NCBI RefSeq assembly: GCF_002264395.1
Contig: NZ_NFVA01000033.1
Coordinates: 1 to 64,000 of the forward strand
Source of the DNA: Paenibacillus sp. VTT E-133291
Lineage (GTDB): Bacteria > Bacillota > Bacilli > Paenibacillales > Paenibacillaceae
Length of the DNA stretch: 64,000 nt
Direction: 5' to 3'
Shown here: piece by piece, positions 52,801 through 61,464 of the stretch
Numbering within the stretch: position 1 is the first letter of the stretch
How the letters are laid out: each line of letters starts with the position of its first letter
Position numbers and translations under genes: made by a program
The notes under the pieces: generated by a model
Told to the model about the DNA's origin: nothing
What the model saw: the letters and a program-made list of their open reading frames with translations, nothing else
The model's database searches: none

Positions 52801-53922
52801 CGTTATAAGCGAGTTCAAGTTGATGGTGGCAAGCAAGCCCGATATGTAAGATTGATTTCAACAGAAACACAAGATGCCTGGCTCGCGCTCAATGAAATTT
52901 TGGTTAATGAGGGGATTGAAAGACCTGGAACTGCCAATCCGGCTATTCAGGCTGAACCTGCTGGAGTTATAGGGAATGAAGCGTCTCTGTCCGTTGACCA
53001 AAAACTCTCCACCTTCTATATGCCGGGTACTGGGAATACGGGTTCCTTAAATTATAAGTTGTCGAAGGATACCCGGGTAAAAGAAGTGATAGTTTTGCAA
53101 AATCCGTCGGATCATTCAAACGCTGCGGTGTCCGTGCGAGATGCGAGTGGATGGCATAAGGTAGGTAACCTGTCCTCCTCTTATAATACATTTGATACCT
53201 CCAAGTATAGTCATGTGTTTGAAGTGAAGATTCAGTGGGAGGGTTCGACTAAACCCAAGATCCACGAGATCATTACCGTTAAAAAAGACGGGAATGGTGA
53301 GGTTGATCCATCGGATAAGATGACTTCTGTTCTGTCTGGGGTAGACACTGTAGCTGGAGGTAAGGACTTTCAACTGGTGTTTGGGGTAAAGAGTGTAACA
53401 GATGCTGTATATGCGATGGATGTAACCATGAATTATGATCCTAAACTATTGGAATTCAAATCTGCTACTTCCTTGCGTAGTGGAATCCAGGTGCTTGAAA
53501 CTGATAATCACACGCCTGGAAAACTGCGACTGCTGGTAGTGAGTGAAGGTGTGGGAAATGCTGTGACTGGCAATTTGCAGCTGTTATCCTTGGATTTTGG
53601 TACAAAGACAGTGGCGGAAGCTACAGAGAGTATTATTCAGATTGAAAAAGTGATCGTAGCAGATGCGGAAGGCAAGGAGAGCGAAACTGTCACGTCGAGC
53701 CATAAGCTCAAGATAACTGCAGAAGAGCCGGAGCCTGGCATGACTGGTGACATCAATAAAGATGGCAAAGTGTCCATTGGTGACTTAGCGATTGTCGCTG
53801 CTAATTATGGCAAGGATACCAACAGTCCGGATTGGGCTGAGGCCAAACGTGCCGATGTCAATAAAGATGGCGTAATTGATTTGAACGACTTGGCGCTGGT
53901 AGCTCGTAAAATAACAGAATGA
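49801..53922 (+). CDS. GH84 beta-N-acetylglucosaminidase with CBM32 modules, cohesin and dockerin
   Basis: Secreted NagJ-like enzyme of about 1373 residues. Signal peptide 1-26; N-terminal GH20b-like domain 40-175; GH84 barrel 180-490 starting RGFIEGFYGTPWS, with catalytic Asp308-Asp309 in LFMDDIS; helical domain to about 630; CBM32-like modules about 650-785 and 895-1040, and a degenerate third to 1165; cohesin 1175-1308 (YAMDVTMNYDP, TPGKLRLLVVSEG); dockerin 1315-1373 ([13 protein letters not shown]). It should release terminal beta-GlcNAc. AGGAGGTG precedes ATG 49801; a longer open frame back to 49657 overlaps the permease and is not translated. It carries the same cassette as the cluster at 18866-46320 but sits in the importer operon. 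Confidence 0.92.
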   Translation: MPKKILSIFITLMMVAGLFSSFAAAADVASDLPEKDAKLTESYEIYPLPQQQTEEETTLTITQNVNVVIEDSIDQPTRKLLQKILDSKSLQVTESGAVVAGKTNIFLGTKNSSGYVDNYFTQNIPYEADHFNELDAYVLNVSTKQQNKGVIAILGKNTDAAYYGLATLKMIFDQIPDLQVRNLTIEDFSDTRSRGFIEGFYGTPWSHEDRMSLMRFGGELKMNTYIFAPKDDKYHNAEWRTPYPAAELAKIKELVDVGHESKTQFVWAIHPGFNMINWNNYNAELQTLLAKLEQLYSVGVRQFGLFMDDISTSQSLVDKDKHVKLITDVANWVTSKKDVKSLIYCPPYYNKSWTGMTGRPYLEALRNVPENVDIMWTGNGVVASVNAADMQWPKDAHGRDPYMWLNWPVNDYKDARLLLGKAEVLIPGTHNISGVVTNPMKHAELSKIGIFAVADYTWNVDDFDQEESWLDSFKHVAPEVASELNTIAYHMSDPSPSGHGLVVGESENIKTELTQFLSQYSSGQPTETTGNTLIQEFDLILDAIASFRVNNTNENMEEEIDPWLNSLQNVVLADKSAVLSAIAIQKENVDQAWEALAKATSALSLSKTFKISKLNSPDVTVEAGAKRLVPFAEQLINKLDAQIYTLVDPEYVKPLAVSSYGSPSGLNLMVDGDLATNVYIQTLQQNGDWYGVDFGKTIKVEEIAITQGRTDADHDIFQRGILEYSVNGQEWTAIGEERSGYKISASGLSVNARMVRYRLTHAGIPGGKPDLWTAVREFSVNAGKDKVAIYTDVTELKDTPVMVADNSVQLSNMNGITLKPSQYVGINLKSIEEITQVVLEASNGEVRLESSKNGVEWEQVNNGNGAFASAAYFRIINKGNENITVDLTRLMIKLNKFSPPMITHNYGSIYEGSINNVYNASLENKVWFGAIQAKGKYVQIDMGGEVNVQNVAVVIGDGEGDFFRKGDLQLSLDGQTWDTIHTFTNPSDRSLNFPEHEVPYRYKRVQVDGGKQARYVRLISTETQDAWLALNEILVNEGIERPGTANPAIQAEPAGVIGNEASLSVDQKLSTFYMPGTGNTGSLNYKLSKDTRVKEVIVLQNPSDHSNAAVSVRDASGWHKVGNLSSSYNTFDTSKYSHVFEVKIQWEGSTKPKIHEIITVKKDGNGEVDPSDKMTSVLSGVDTVAGGKDFQLVFGVKSVTDAVYAMDVTMNYDPKLLEFKSATSLRSGIQVLETDNHTPGKLRLLVVSEGVGNAVTGNLQLLSLDFGTKTVAEATESIIQIEKVIVADAEGKESETVTSSHKLKITAEEPEPGMTGDINKDGKVSIGDLAIVAANYGKDTNSPDWAEAKRADVNKDGVIDLNDLALVARKITE

Positions 53923-53975
53923 GCTAGAATCTGCAGTTATTTCTGCTCTAGAAGTAGCAACCCAGCGATAACAAT

Positions 53976-54002
53976 GAAATGCCTGCACATTTGCAGGATT
54001 TC
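53976..54002 (+). other. Hairpin after the GH84 gene
   Basis: GAAAT-g-CCTGCA pairs with TGCAGG-ATTTC. No T-run follows. It precedes the clear terminator at 54030-54082 and may be an additional mRNA end structure. Confidence 0.4.
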
Positions 54003-54029
54003 TAACATCAGGTGGGTACATCATATTCA

Positions 54030-54082
54030 AAAAGAGGGGTGTCACAGCGGCCATTTCATGGCTAATGGGACACTCCTCTTTT
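54030..54082. terminator. Bidirectional terminator between GH84 and VOC genes
   Basis: AAAAGAGGGGTGTC pairs with GACACTCCTCTTTT (one mismatch) around a 25-base loop. The A-rich and T-rich ends allow it to work for the GH84 operon and for the converging VOC gene. Confidence 0.85.
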
Positions 54083-54100
54083 GGTTTGAAAAAAGCTAGT

Positions 54101-54466
54101 CTAGCTATGCTCCGCTAACTGTACCTCAAAGCCGTCTGGATCCAGTATATATAAGAATCGCAGATGAGGATTTGGCGTGATCGGTCCGCGTGCGACGGGG
54201 ATGCCTTGGTTTTTCAAATACGCTATGGCATCGTCGAGCGATTCCACTTCGAAACCAATAGAAACGCCGCATTCAGGCTTCAGTGCCGGATCGCTACCCT
54301 GAATAAGCTCGATCTTGGGCTGATCCACTGTGCCTAACATAACAATTTGTTTTCCTCTACTCTCAAATCTGCGGTCAATGGGAAGCCCCAGAATCCGGTT
54401 ATAAAAATCAAGGGAAGCCTCCAGATCGCGCACCCTAAGCGTTACCCAATTCATGCTCAACTTCAT
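54101..54466 (-). CDS. VOC (glyoxalase/bleomycin-resistance fold) protein
   Basis: Protein of 121 residues of the vicinal oxygen chelate superfamily. It starts MNWVTLRVRDLEASLDFYNR, the typical first beta-alpha unit, and ends with LRFLYILDPDGFEVQLAE, the typical last strand with a metal-ligand Glu. AGGAGG lies upstream on the minus strand. Members include lactoylglutathione lyase and dioxygenases; the exact reaction is unknown. It is a lone gene convergent with the GH84 operon. Confidence 0.85.
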   Translation of the reverse strand: MKLSMNWVTLRVRDLEASLDFYNRILGLPIDRRFESRGKQIVMLGTVDQPKIELIQGSDPALKPECGVSIGFEVESLDDAIAYLKNQGIPVARGPITPNPHLRFLYILDPDGFEVQLAEHS

Positions 54467-54670
54467 GATTGTAATGTCCTCCTCTATCTATTTCTATAAC
54501 AAAGCCGATTCTACTTAATTATACGCTTTCTTGTTCACTAAAAGTTCGTAATATTAAACCTAATTCACGAAGGAATACATAATTGTTAAACGCTACCTTG
54601 AATTCTAGAATGAAGATATTGGAAGTATATTACTTTTTCAAATCCAAAATCATTCTGGGAGGTTGTCATA

Positions 54671-56761
54671 ATGAAGCGTAGGCTTGTTTACGTTCTTACG
54701 ATCCTAGTAATCGTTCTAGGTTCCTGGTTGTTACTGCATAACCGAGAGAATATGAGCGCTTTAGAAAAAGAAGGGAAAGGAGTGGCTAATGTGAATACTA
54801 CTGACAGTAGCGCAACAGCGATAAAAGTTACTGTCAACAATAAACAAATTCCGGTTCAATACTTGACTCCCGCTTATAAAGTTACAGTGAAGGGAGATAT
54901 TTTGTATGCGAGTAAGAAAAATGAGACAGATGCTGTAGAACCTCTGAAGCTTGATCTATACGAGCCGTCTGATGATCATAACATGAAGAGACCTGTATTT
55001 ATTTTCATTCACGGTGGAGGGTACACAGAAGGAGGGAAGTACGATGCAGCGGACTTTTCTACGGGACTGGCCAAGCGTGGATATGCGGTATTGTCCATTG
55101 ATTATAGGCTGAAAAAAGATCCATTTACTAATTTCACCCGCACGCTTAATGACGCTTATGAAGATGTAAGCGATGTGATCCAATGGATCAATGATAACGC
55201 AGAGAATTATGGAATGGATGCAAGCCGTATTGTGATCGGCGGTGATTCAGCAGGGGGGCATCTAGCCATAAACTTTGTTAATCAATATGTATCACAGGAG
55301 CCTTCCATCATTAAACCTATATTTTCTATTGTTGATATTTATGGTGGTGATCTGACGAAAAGTGCGGACAGTAAGCTGCCGCCGGTGCTCATCATTCATG
55401 GAACGATAGACAAACTGGTGCCGTACCAGCAAAGTGTTGAATTGGCCGAACAGCTGAAAGAGAAGGGGGTGTATCATAATCTGCTCACCATGGAAGGTGT
55501 CGGACATGACTACAAGAATGATAAATACATCGATGAAATTATGGAGACGACAACACATTTTCTATGGAATGTCATGAACAGTTCTGATCTTGCGAAGCTA
55601 CCGGAGAATTCCGGATTTTCGATTGCTTCCGGAGATGCTTTTGATATTAAGCTACCCGAGGTCTATCATACGCCTTCGAAGGAGTTGATCAACATCGATT
55701 TGCCCGAGGGATGGCAACTTCGTGAAGAGAAAGCAGACAGACTTCGGATACAGGTTCCGGAAGGCTTGGTGCGAGGAAATGATACGCTGTTTGTCTCACG
55801 AGGCGAAGATCCAAAAACGGAAATGAGCTTCGCTGTCAATGTTAACGTAATCGACCCGTTGACGGTGAAATATGAGACATTTTATGATGAAGCTGCCAAG
55901 GAAATAAGAACTCATATGGATGTTACTAATCAGTCTTCGAACAATTTCAATGGTTCAGTGGAAGCGGATTATGAGACAGGACGTTCTACGCAAGGTACCT
56001 TTAGTTCTTTTGTGGAGAACCTAGAACCAGGAAAGAGTGTGCGGTTAGAGATTCCTGAACTTGCTAGAGGACAACGGACGCTTAAATCTTATAATGACAT
56101 AGGTAATCTATTGCAGTCGACGTTAGATTCCTTTAACGCACTGTTGTTGCCAAAACTCAGTAAGCCCGTTGAAATCAATGGTAACCTATCAGATTGGAGT
56201 GATCAGGCTCGCTTTAATGTGAAGGATATCAAAATCAGTGGTTGGAGAGGTGAGCAGGATATCAGTGCGACTGGTTCCTTAGCTTGGGATGAGGATAACC
56301 TTTATCTAGGGGTAGAAGTTATAGATGACAAGCATGAACAGTCGGCATCGGATGATGTCATTTGGAGTGGAGACAGCATCCAGATCGGCATTGGTATTGC
56401 AAACATAGATGGAACGGTACCCTCGGAGTATCATGAACTAGGCGTGGCTCGGGGAAATGCAGGGAATCTGCTGAAGTGGCGCTGGTTAACCCCAAGGGGA
56501 TTCAATATAAATGATGCCCTAGAGCTAAAGTATGCGGTGAGTCGCTCAGATTCAACAACCAGCTACGAATTAGCCATACCCTGGCGTGAACTGAGCCATG
56601 ACATTAACCATGTGAAGCAAGGAATGAAGCTTAAGTTTTCGCTGCTGGTCAATGATAATGACGGCGAAGGGCGTAGAGGCTGGCTGGAATACAATAGTGG
56701 CATAGGTTCTTCAAAGGATGTTAATGCCTTCGGGGACCTATTTCTGGAGAATCAACATTAA
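54671..56761 (+). CDS. Membrane-anchored alpha/beta-hydrolase esterase with C-terminal CBM9-like domain
   Basis: Protein of 696 residues with an uncleaved-looking N-terminal helix (LVYVLTILVIVLGSWLLL) that would hold it on the outer face of the membrane. The hydrolase part, about 75-300, shows the BD-FAE/HSL-type oxyanion motif HGGGYTEGG, nucleophile GGDSAGGH, an Asp in HGTIDKLVPY and a His in GVGHDY. A middle beta region follows, then a CBM9/DOMON-like domain about 495-696 (INGNLSDWSDQARF start). A carbohydrate deacetylase role, for example on O-acetylated sugars, is plausible given the domain and its neighbours, but is not shown. It has no cohesin or dockerin. GGGAGG precedes the ATG. Confidence 0.82.
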   Translation: MKRRLVYVLTILVIVLGSWLLLHNRENMSALEKEGKGVANVNTTDSSATAIKVTVNNKQIPVQYLTPAYKVTVKGDILYASKKNETDAVEPLKLDLYEPSDDHNMKRPVFIFIHGGGYTEGGKYDAADFSTGLAKRGYAVLSIDYRLKKDPFTNFTRTLNDAYEDVSDVIQWINDNAENYGMDASRIVIGGDSAGGHLAINFVNQYVSQEPSIIKPIFSIVDIYGGDLTKSADSKLPPVLIIHGTIDKLVPYQQSVELAEQLKEKGVYHNLLTMEGVGHDYKNDKYIDEIMETTTHFLWNVMNSSDLAKLPENSGFSIASGDAFDIKLPEVYHTPSKELINIDLPEGWQLREEKADRLRIQVPEGLVRGNDTLFVSRGEDPKTEMSFAVNVNVIDPLTVKYETFYDEAAKEIRTHMDVTNQSSNNFNGSVEADYETGRSTQGTFSSFVENLEPGKSVRLEIPELARGQRTLKSYNDIGNLLQSTLDSFNALLLPKLSKPVEINGNLSDWSDQARFNVKDIKISGWRGEQDISATGSLAWDEDNLYLGVEVIDDKHEQSASDDVIWSGDSIQIGIGIANIDGTVPSEYHELGVARGNAGNLLKWRWLTPRGFNINDALELKYAVSRSDSTTSYELAIPWRELSHDINHVKQGMKLKFSLLVNDNDGEGRRGWLEYNSGIGSSKDVNAFGDLFLENQH

Positions 56762-56884
56762 AGCTTGGAGTTTCTAGTGAGATCATACTGGGTGGATATG
56801 ATTAGCGGTTTGTCGAATGGAGAAGATGTATAAATTGTAATCAGTTGGCACAGGTTATTCCTAGAAAGAATTGGGGGGATGTAT

Positions 56885-57982
56885 GTGCCGGGAAGTCGTG
56901 GGATTCCAGTATCTCAAGGATTTATGCTGATGATGTTGACCGCAGGACTAACCAATCACGTAATGATTATCCCTGTGCTGCTGGAGAAATCGGGGAGAGA
57001 CGCTTGGATCACAGTGATCCTGGGGGCTATCATATTTATTCCTTGGGTACTTTTTCTATATGCAATTATGAAAAAAATAGGGAATAGAACCTTGAAATTA
57101 GCCATAGATGAAGGCAGTGGTAAGTGGGCTAGAAGACTTGTAATGTGCATGATAAGTTTATATTTATTTTTCTTTGCCCTTTATACTTTAAAGGAAGTTA
57201 TTGATTGGACCAAATCTACGTACTTACTAGAAACCCCTGTAACGGTTACAACATTAGTATTAGTTCTGCTATGTGTGGCTACAGCGTATTCAGGTATCCT
57301 AACTATAGGTACCGCTGCGGGTATTCTGCTCCCTATGGTTGTAGTATTGGGTTTTTTTGTTTCATTTTCCAATGCAAAATATAAGAATTATAATATGTTG
57401 TTACCTGTTTTAGAAGATGGAATTACACCAGTACTACATGGATTGCCAGCGATACTTGGGGGTTTTACACAATTTATATTAGTGATCTTTCTTCGCCCGC
57501 ATCTTAAAAAAAATCCCAAACTGCTCACTGTTGCCGCTTTTCATTTTATTTTGGTTATGCTCACGCTTGGTCCGACCATGGCTGGAATCTCCGAATTTGG
57601 GCCCGAAGAGATGAGAATTCAACGTTACCCGGCGTATGAACAATGGAGGCTGGTGAAGCTCGGTAAATTTATCGAGCATGTAGATTTTCTTTCTATCTTT
57701 CAATGGTTAAGCGGTGCGTATATCTCCATTTCACTTTGTATGTACCTAATGTCAGAGTATCTATTTCCTGCTTCCAAACGTTTAGTCGGAATTTTTTGTT
57801 CTGCGGTTCTGATGGCGGGTTTGTGTATTATGCCACTTAGTAATCTGCGAATGTATCATTACATTGGCGATCATATTCTTGTGATTTCTACCGTATATAC
57901 AACAGTGCTGCTTGTACTTTTGTATTTGTTTATCGGTCGTTCAGAACCAACCAGTTCCGACTTAGGAGGGAAAACATCATGA
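56885..57982 (+). CDS. Spore germination permease (GerKB/GerAB-like)
   Basis: Integral membrane B subunit of a nutrient germinant receptor, about 365 residues with some ten hydrophobic helices, amino acid/polyamine/organocation-type fold. It starts SRGIPVSQGFMLMMLTAG. GTG 56885 is preferred because GGGGGG (56873-56878) is six bases before it, while ATG 56879 touches that site. It overlaps the next gene by ATGA. The order B-A-C matches GerKB-GerKA-GerKC-like operons. It implies an endospore former. The germinant is unknown. Confidence 0.88.
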   Translation: MPGSRGIPVSQGFMLMMLTAGLTNHVMIIPVLLEKSGRDAWITVILGAIIFIPWVLFLYAIMKKIGNRTLKLAIDEGSGKWARRLVMCMISLYLFFFALYTLKEVIDWTKSTYLLETPVTVTTLVLVLLCVATAYSGILTIGTAAGILLPMVVVLGFFVSFSNAKYKNYNMLLPVLEDGITPVLHGLPAILGGFTQFILVIFLRPHLKKNPKLLTVAAFHFILVMLTLGPTMAGISEFGPEEMRIQRYPAYEQWRLVKLGKFIEHVDFLSIFQWLSGAYISISLCMYLMSEYLFPASKRLVGIFCSAVLMAGLCIMPLSNLRMYHYIGDHILVISTVYTTVLLVLLYLFIGRSEPTSSDLGGKTS

Positions 57983-59391
57983 TTGTCACGGAAGAAAGCT
58001 TGAAGCAACGGTTTAAGGATTGTGAAGACGTTCACTTTAAAATCTATCCCGGATATAATGTGGGGGATAAGCCGTGGGGAATTCTCATTTTTGATAAAAT
58101 GATGTGCGATTCTGTGACGATTTCAGAGACTTTCCTACCGGTTATCCATCGATTATGGGGCCAATCCTTAACCGATCAGCAGCCTGCTAAACCAACCCAA
58201 CTGGAAGCTCAACTATCATTAAAGAAATTGCCGGCCGATGAAAAAAGTATTATTCAAAATGTATTTTCTGGTTATGCGGTTCTTTTGTTTCCAGACCAAA
58301 GTGACTGTTATGCTTTTAACGCTCCAAGCAACATCAATCGGACACCTGAGGATGCCAGCACTGAAATTTCCGTTAAAGGTGCGCGGGATGGCTTTGTAGA
58401 AAGTCTGGAGGTAAATGTAGCACTAATTCGTAAAAGATTAAAGACAACGGATTTGATATATACCTCATACACGCTAGGAGAAGTTGCTGGCGTAAATGTG
58501 GGGGTGCTCTATCTGAAGGAGCGGGTAATTCCGGAGATGGTTACGGAAATTGAAGACAGGTTAAACAGCTATACTGGTGATGCACCATCAGGCATTGGAG
58601 AACTGATAGAGCATATATCCCCTTATAAGTTCTCATTACTCCCTATATTTGATTATAGCGGTAGGCCTGATTTCACCCATGATTCCTTAATGAGAGGCCG
58701 CCTCATTCTGATCCTCGATGGAAATCCAGTTGCACTGATTGCTCCAGCTAGTTTTATGCAGCTGTTATTTTCTGCTGAAGATCCTCACCTTCCATTTTAT
58801 TTTGCCTTTCCATGGCGTGTTCTACGCTTGCTTGGTGTTATCATTTCCATCTTCTTGCCAGGATTTTATATTTCCTTGATGTCCTATCATCAAGATCAAA
58901 TCCCATTTTCACTCCTGTCCACCGTAGCGAATACTCGACTGGGTTTACCTTTTCCAGGTGCCTTTGAAATGCTCCTGATCCTTTTTCTAATGTCTCTGCT
59001 TCGTGAGGCCGGGAGCCGAATGCCCTCCTCAGTTGGTGGAACTATAACGGTTGTATCAGGGATTATCATAGGAGATGCAGCTATACGTGGTGGACTATTC
59101 TCGCCAACGGTGACAGTTATTGCTGCCATGTCCTTTGTTGCTGGTGCAACACTTGCTAATCAGGATTTTGTATATAGTCAGACCCTGATGAGGATCTTTA
59201 CGCTATTTTTTTCTTCTGTACTTGGGTTATTTGGTTTTTTTATTTCAGTTTTTTTTCTCATTCTTTACACCTCTAGTCATCGGCCATTTGGGCAACCCTT
59301 TTTGGCACCCTTCTCACCCTTTTCTATCCAAAAGATCCTGCGTAATTTCATGAGGCTTCCCGGGTTACGGAAAAAGGGTGGTTCTTTATGA
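57979..59391 (+). CDS. Spore germination protein (GerKA/GerAA-like)
   Basis: A subunit of the same germinant receptor, 470 residues. The soluble N-terminal half is about 1-270 and includes DGFVESLEVNVALIRKRL, a well-conserved signature. A membrane half with several helices follows, including FALPFPWRVLRL-type and SRMPSSVGGTITVVSGIIIG sequence. AGGAGGG precedes the ATG. It overlaps both neighbours by ATGA, which implies translational coupling. Confidence 0.92.
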   Translation: MIVTEESLKQRFKDCEDVHFKIYPGYNVGDKPWGILIFDKMMCDSVTISETFLPVIHRLWGQSLTDQQPAKPTQLEAQLSLKKLPADEKSIIQNVFSGYAVLLFPDQSDCYAFNAPSNINRTPEDASTEISVKGARDGFVESLEVNVALIRKRLKTTDLIYTSYTLGEVAGVNVGVLYLKERVIPEMVTEIEDRLNSYTGDAPSGIGELIEHISPYKFSLLPIFDYSGRPDFTHDSLMRGRLILILDGNPVALIAPASFMQLLFSAEDPHLPFYFAFPWRVLRLLGVIISIFLPGFYISLMSYHQDQIPFSLLSTVANTRLGLPFPGAFEMLLILFLMSLLREAGSRMPSSVGGTITVVSGIIIGDAAIRGGLFSPTVTVIAAMSFVAGATLANQDFVYSQTLMRIFTLFFSSVLGLFGFFISVFFLILYTSSHRPFGQPFLAPFSPFSIQKILRNFMRLPGLRKKGGSL

Positions 59392-60545
59392 TTCGTTCTG
59401 TTGCAGGATTATACATTCTGATGATCTCTCTCTCCCTGTTGTTGACTGGCTGTTGGGATATCCGCGAGGTTCAGGATATAAACTATATAAGTGCCATCGG
59501 TGTTGATTACAAAGATGGGGAATATATTATTTATGCTCAAATGCTTGATTTTTCTAGTGTTGCGAAGCAAGAGGGAGGGGGAGCTTCGCAGGAGATACCG
59601 GTGTGGGTAGGAAAGGGCCGTGGCAAAAATTTAGCAGATGCTCTGCTGGATATTTATAAGACGAATCAGCAGTATTTGTCCTGGGTTCAGGTTACAGCTC
59701 TTGTATTGACAGAGTCTGTACTGGAGCCTGAACGAATGGAACAGGTTTTTGATATTACAAACCGTTCAGAGGAAATCAGGTATACTAAGTGGGTTTATGG
59801 TACGCATGGAGATCTGAAGGATTTGTTTACAACAACACCGTTTTTCAAGCTGTCACCTCTGCATTCCTTGCTACATGAGCCAATGGAGAGCTATAAGCAG
59901 CTTTCATTTATACGTCCAACGCAGTTTAATGATTTTATAATTCACTACAGGGAAAAAGCAGCTACTGCAGTGCTTCCCACACTATCTATTACGAGTGCCA
60001 ACTGGAGCGAGGATATGAGGCAGCATCCTATACTCGAGATCGACGGAGCTTTTCTCATTAAGAATAAAGAGAGCAAAGGCTGGAAGAAGCGGAAGGAGCT
60101 CTTAGGAATCCGTTGGCTCGCAGATAGGAATACTCAGGCACCCGTCATCGTTGGTCCTCACGATGATCCTGTGGGGAGTGTGATGCTGCAACAGCCTCGA
60201 TTCACTGTAGAGCTTATACCAACTAAAGATGGAATGAAGTATGGAATTAAAATAAAAGCACATGGTATGGTGCAAAGTATATACAAGAAAGTAGAAGTAG
60301 CGGAATTACAAAAGTTAACAGAGGATTCTCTAAGAGACGAACTGTTATCCACGTTCCGGTCAGCTGTAGCTATTGGAGCTGATCCTTATCAATTGTCACT
60401 GATTCTATTTCAAAGAAACAACAAAATTTGGAAACAATTTCAAGATAACGGAACTACATTGACGGAGAATTCTCTAGATAAGGAAAATATCGATGTGAAT
60501 ATAGATCTTCGTTTCTGGGGGCAGCGTAAAGATAATGTAAGGTAG
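59388..60545 (+). CDS. Spore germination lipoprotein (Ger(x)C, GerKC-like)
   Basis: C subunit of the receptor, 385 residues. The lipobox LLLTGC (Cys about 23) is followed by WDIREVQDINYISAIGVDY, a hallmark start of Ger(x)C proteins. It would be lipidated on the outer side of the spore inner membrane. It closes the three-gene operon with an ATGA overlap. Confidence 0.92.
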   Translation: MIRSVAGLYILMISLSLLLTGCWDIREVQDINYISAIGVDYKDGEYIIYAQMLDFSSVAKQEGGGASQEIPVWVGKGRGKNLADALLDIYKTNQQYLSWVQVTALVLTESVLEPERMEQVFDITNRSEEIRYTKWVYGTHGDLKDLFTTTPFFKLSPLHSLLHEPMESYKQLSFIRPTQFNDFIIHYREKAATAVLPTLSITSANWSEDMRQHPILEIDGAFLIKNKESKGWKKRKELLGIRWLADRNTQAPVIVGPHDDPVGSVMLQQPRFTVELIPTKDGMKYGIKIKAHGMVQSIYKKVEVAELQKLTEDSLRDELLSTFRSAVAIGADPYQLSLILFQRNNKIWKQFQDNGTTLTENSLDKENIDVNIDLRFWGQRKDNVR

Positions 60546-60666
60546 TTAGAGCCGGCCAGTCATTGTGACGGGTTGGCTAAATTGTTATTGAAACTATAAT
60601 TTGTCTATTATTAAAGTGTCAGTTCAATTCACTAGATGGTATGATAGGAGCGGGAGGGAATTTAAA

Positions 60667-61314
60667 ATGACCAATGAGATAACAAATGAGAACGAAGAAA
60701 CATTAAATGAGAACGAGGAAATAACCAATGATCCAGAAATGTCTGAGGAGGATATGAATAAGCTAGTGATGGCTGTTCATCATAACGGTCTCGTAGCTTT
60801 GAGAGTGCACTTTCAAGACGTTGAAGGACAAGTGTTGAATATGGAGGCCTACGGCCCGGTTTTTGTTTTTCACGTAAAGTCTGAGTTAGACCATGTCTAT
60901 TCTTGTGGCTTTTTTCTGCGTGAATTGATTGCAAGATTTCAATCGGGTAAGGACCCTGCAGCATGGATGGCTTCATTCTTTGTTGATCTGATGAAGATTG
61001 AGGGAGGCAAAACGCTTCCAAAACCGCCTTCAAGTGAAGAAGAAGCTAAAGCGATCATAGACAATGAGCTAGTTCCGCAATGTATTAAAGAAATCACCGA
61101 AGAATTTGCGCCAGAGGATGTACATGTTGGTCTAGCTTGGAACGAAAAACTAGGTCCGGTTTTTGAGGCTGGATTTCCAGCGATAAGCGATGGGAATAAC
61201 GTTTGTGCGTTTCCACTGCATTTATTGTTAACGCACTTGCAATTGAATCGGGATCCTTCCGAGCTGCTTGTTCAAGGTATGTATAACATCCGCAAGGAGC
61301 ATGGATTGGAGTAA
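60667..61314 (+). CDS. Uncharacterised acidic protein
   Basis: Soluble protein of 215 residues with no signal peptide or membrane helix. The first 30 residues are repetitive and acidic (NEITNENEETLNENEEITND). The rest looks folded, with FGPV/YGPVFVFHVKSELDHVY-like strands and helices. I do not recognise the family. ATG 60667 is chosen because GGGAGGG lies nine bases upstream; the open frame extends to 60601 without a ribosome site. Confidence 0.75.
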   Translation: MTNEITNENEETLNENEEITNDPEMSEEDMNKLVMAVHHNGLVALRVHFQDVEGQVLNMEAYGPVFVFHVKSELDHVYSCGFFLRELIARFQSGKDPAAWMASFFVDLMKIEGGKTLPKPPSSEEEAKAIIDNELVPQCIKEITEEFAPEDVHVGLAWNEKLGPVFEAGFPAISDGNNVCAFPLHLLLTHLQLNRDPSELLVQGMYNIRKEHGLE

Positions 61315-61341
61315 AACAGGCTCTGAGCCCTGGCCATCCAT

Positions 61342-61379
61342 AAAACAAAGAAACGGCGAAAATGCCGTTTCTTTGTTTT
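61342..61379. terminator. Bidirectional intrinsic terminator
   Basis: A perfect 16-bp stem, AAAACAAAGAAACGGC with GCCGTTTCTTTGTTTT, has a six-base loop and lies 27 bases after the stop of the preceding gene. Confidence 0.92.
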
Positions 61380-61464
61380 ATTATGTGAAAAAATGAGTAA
61401 TAGTGAGATATTCTTTTGTAAAGAGCGGTTATAGGCATTCCATAGGAACTAAGGAGGTTTTTTA

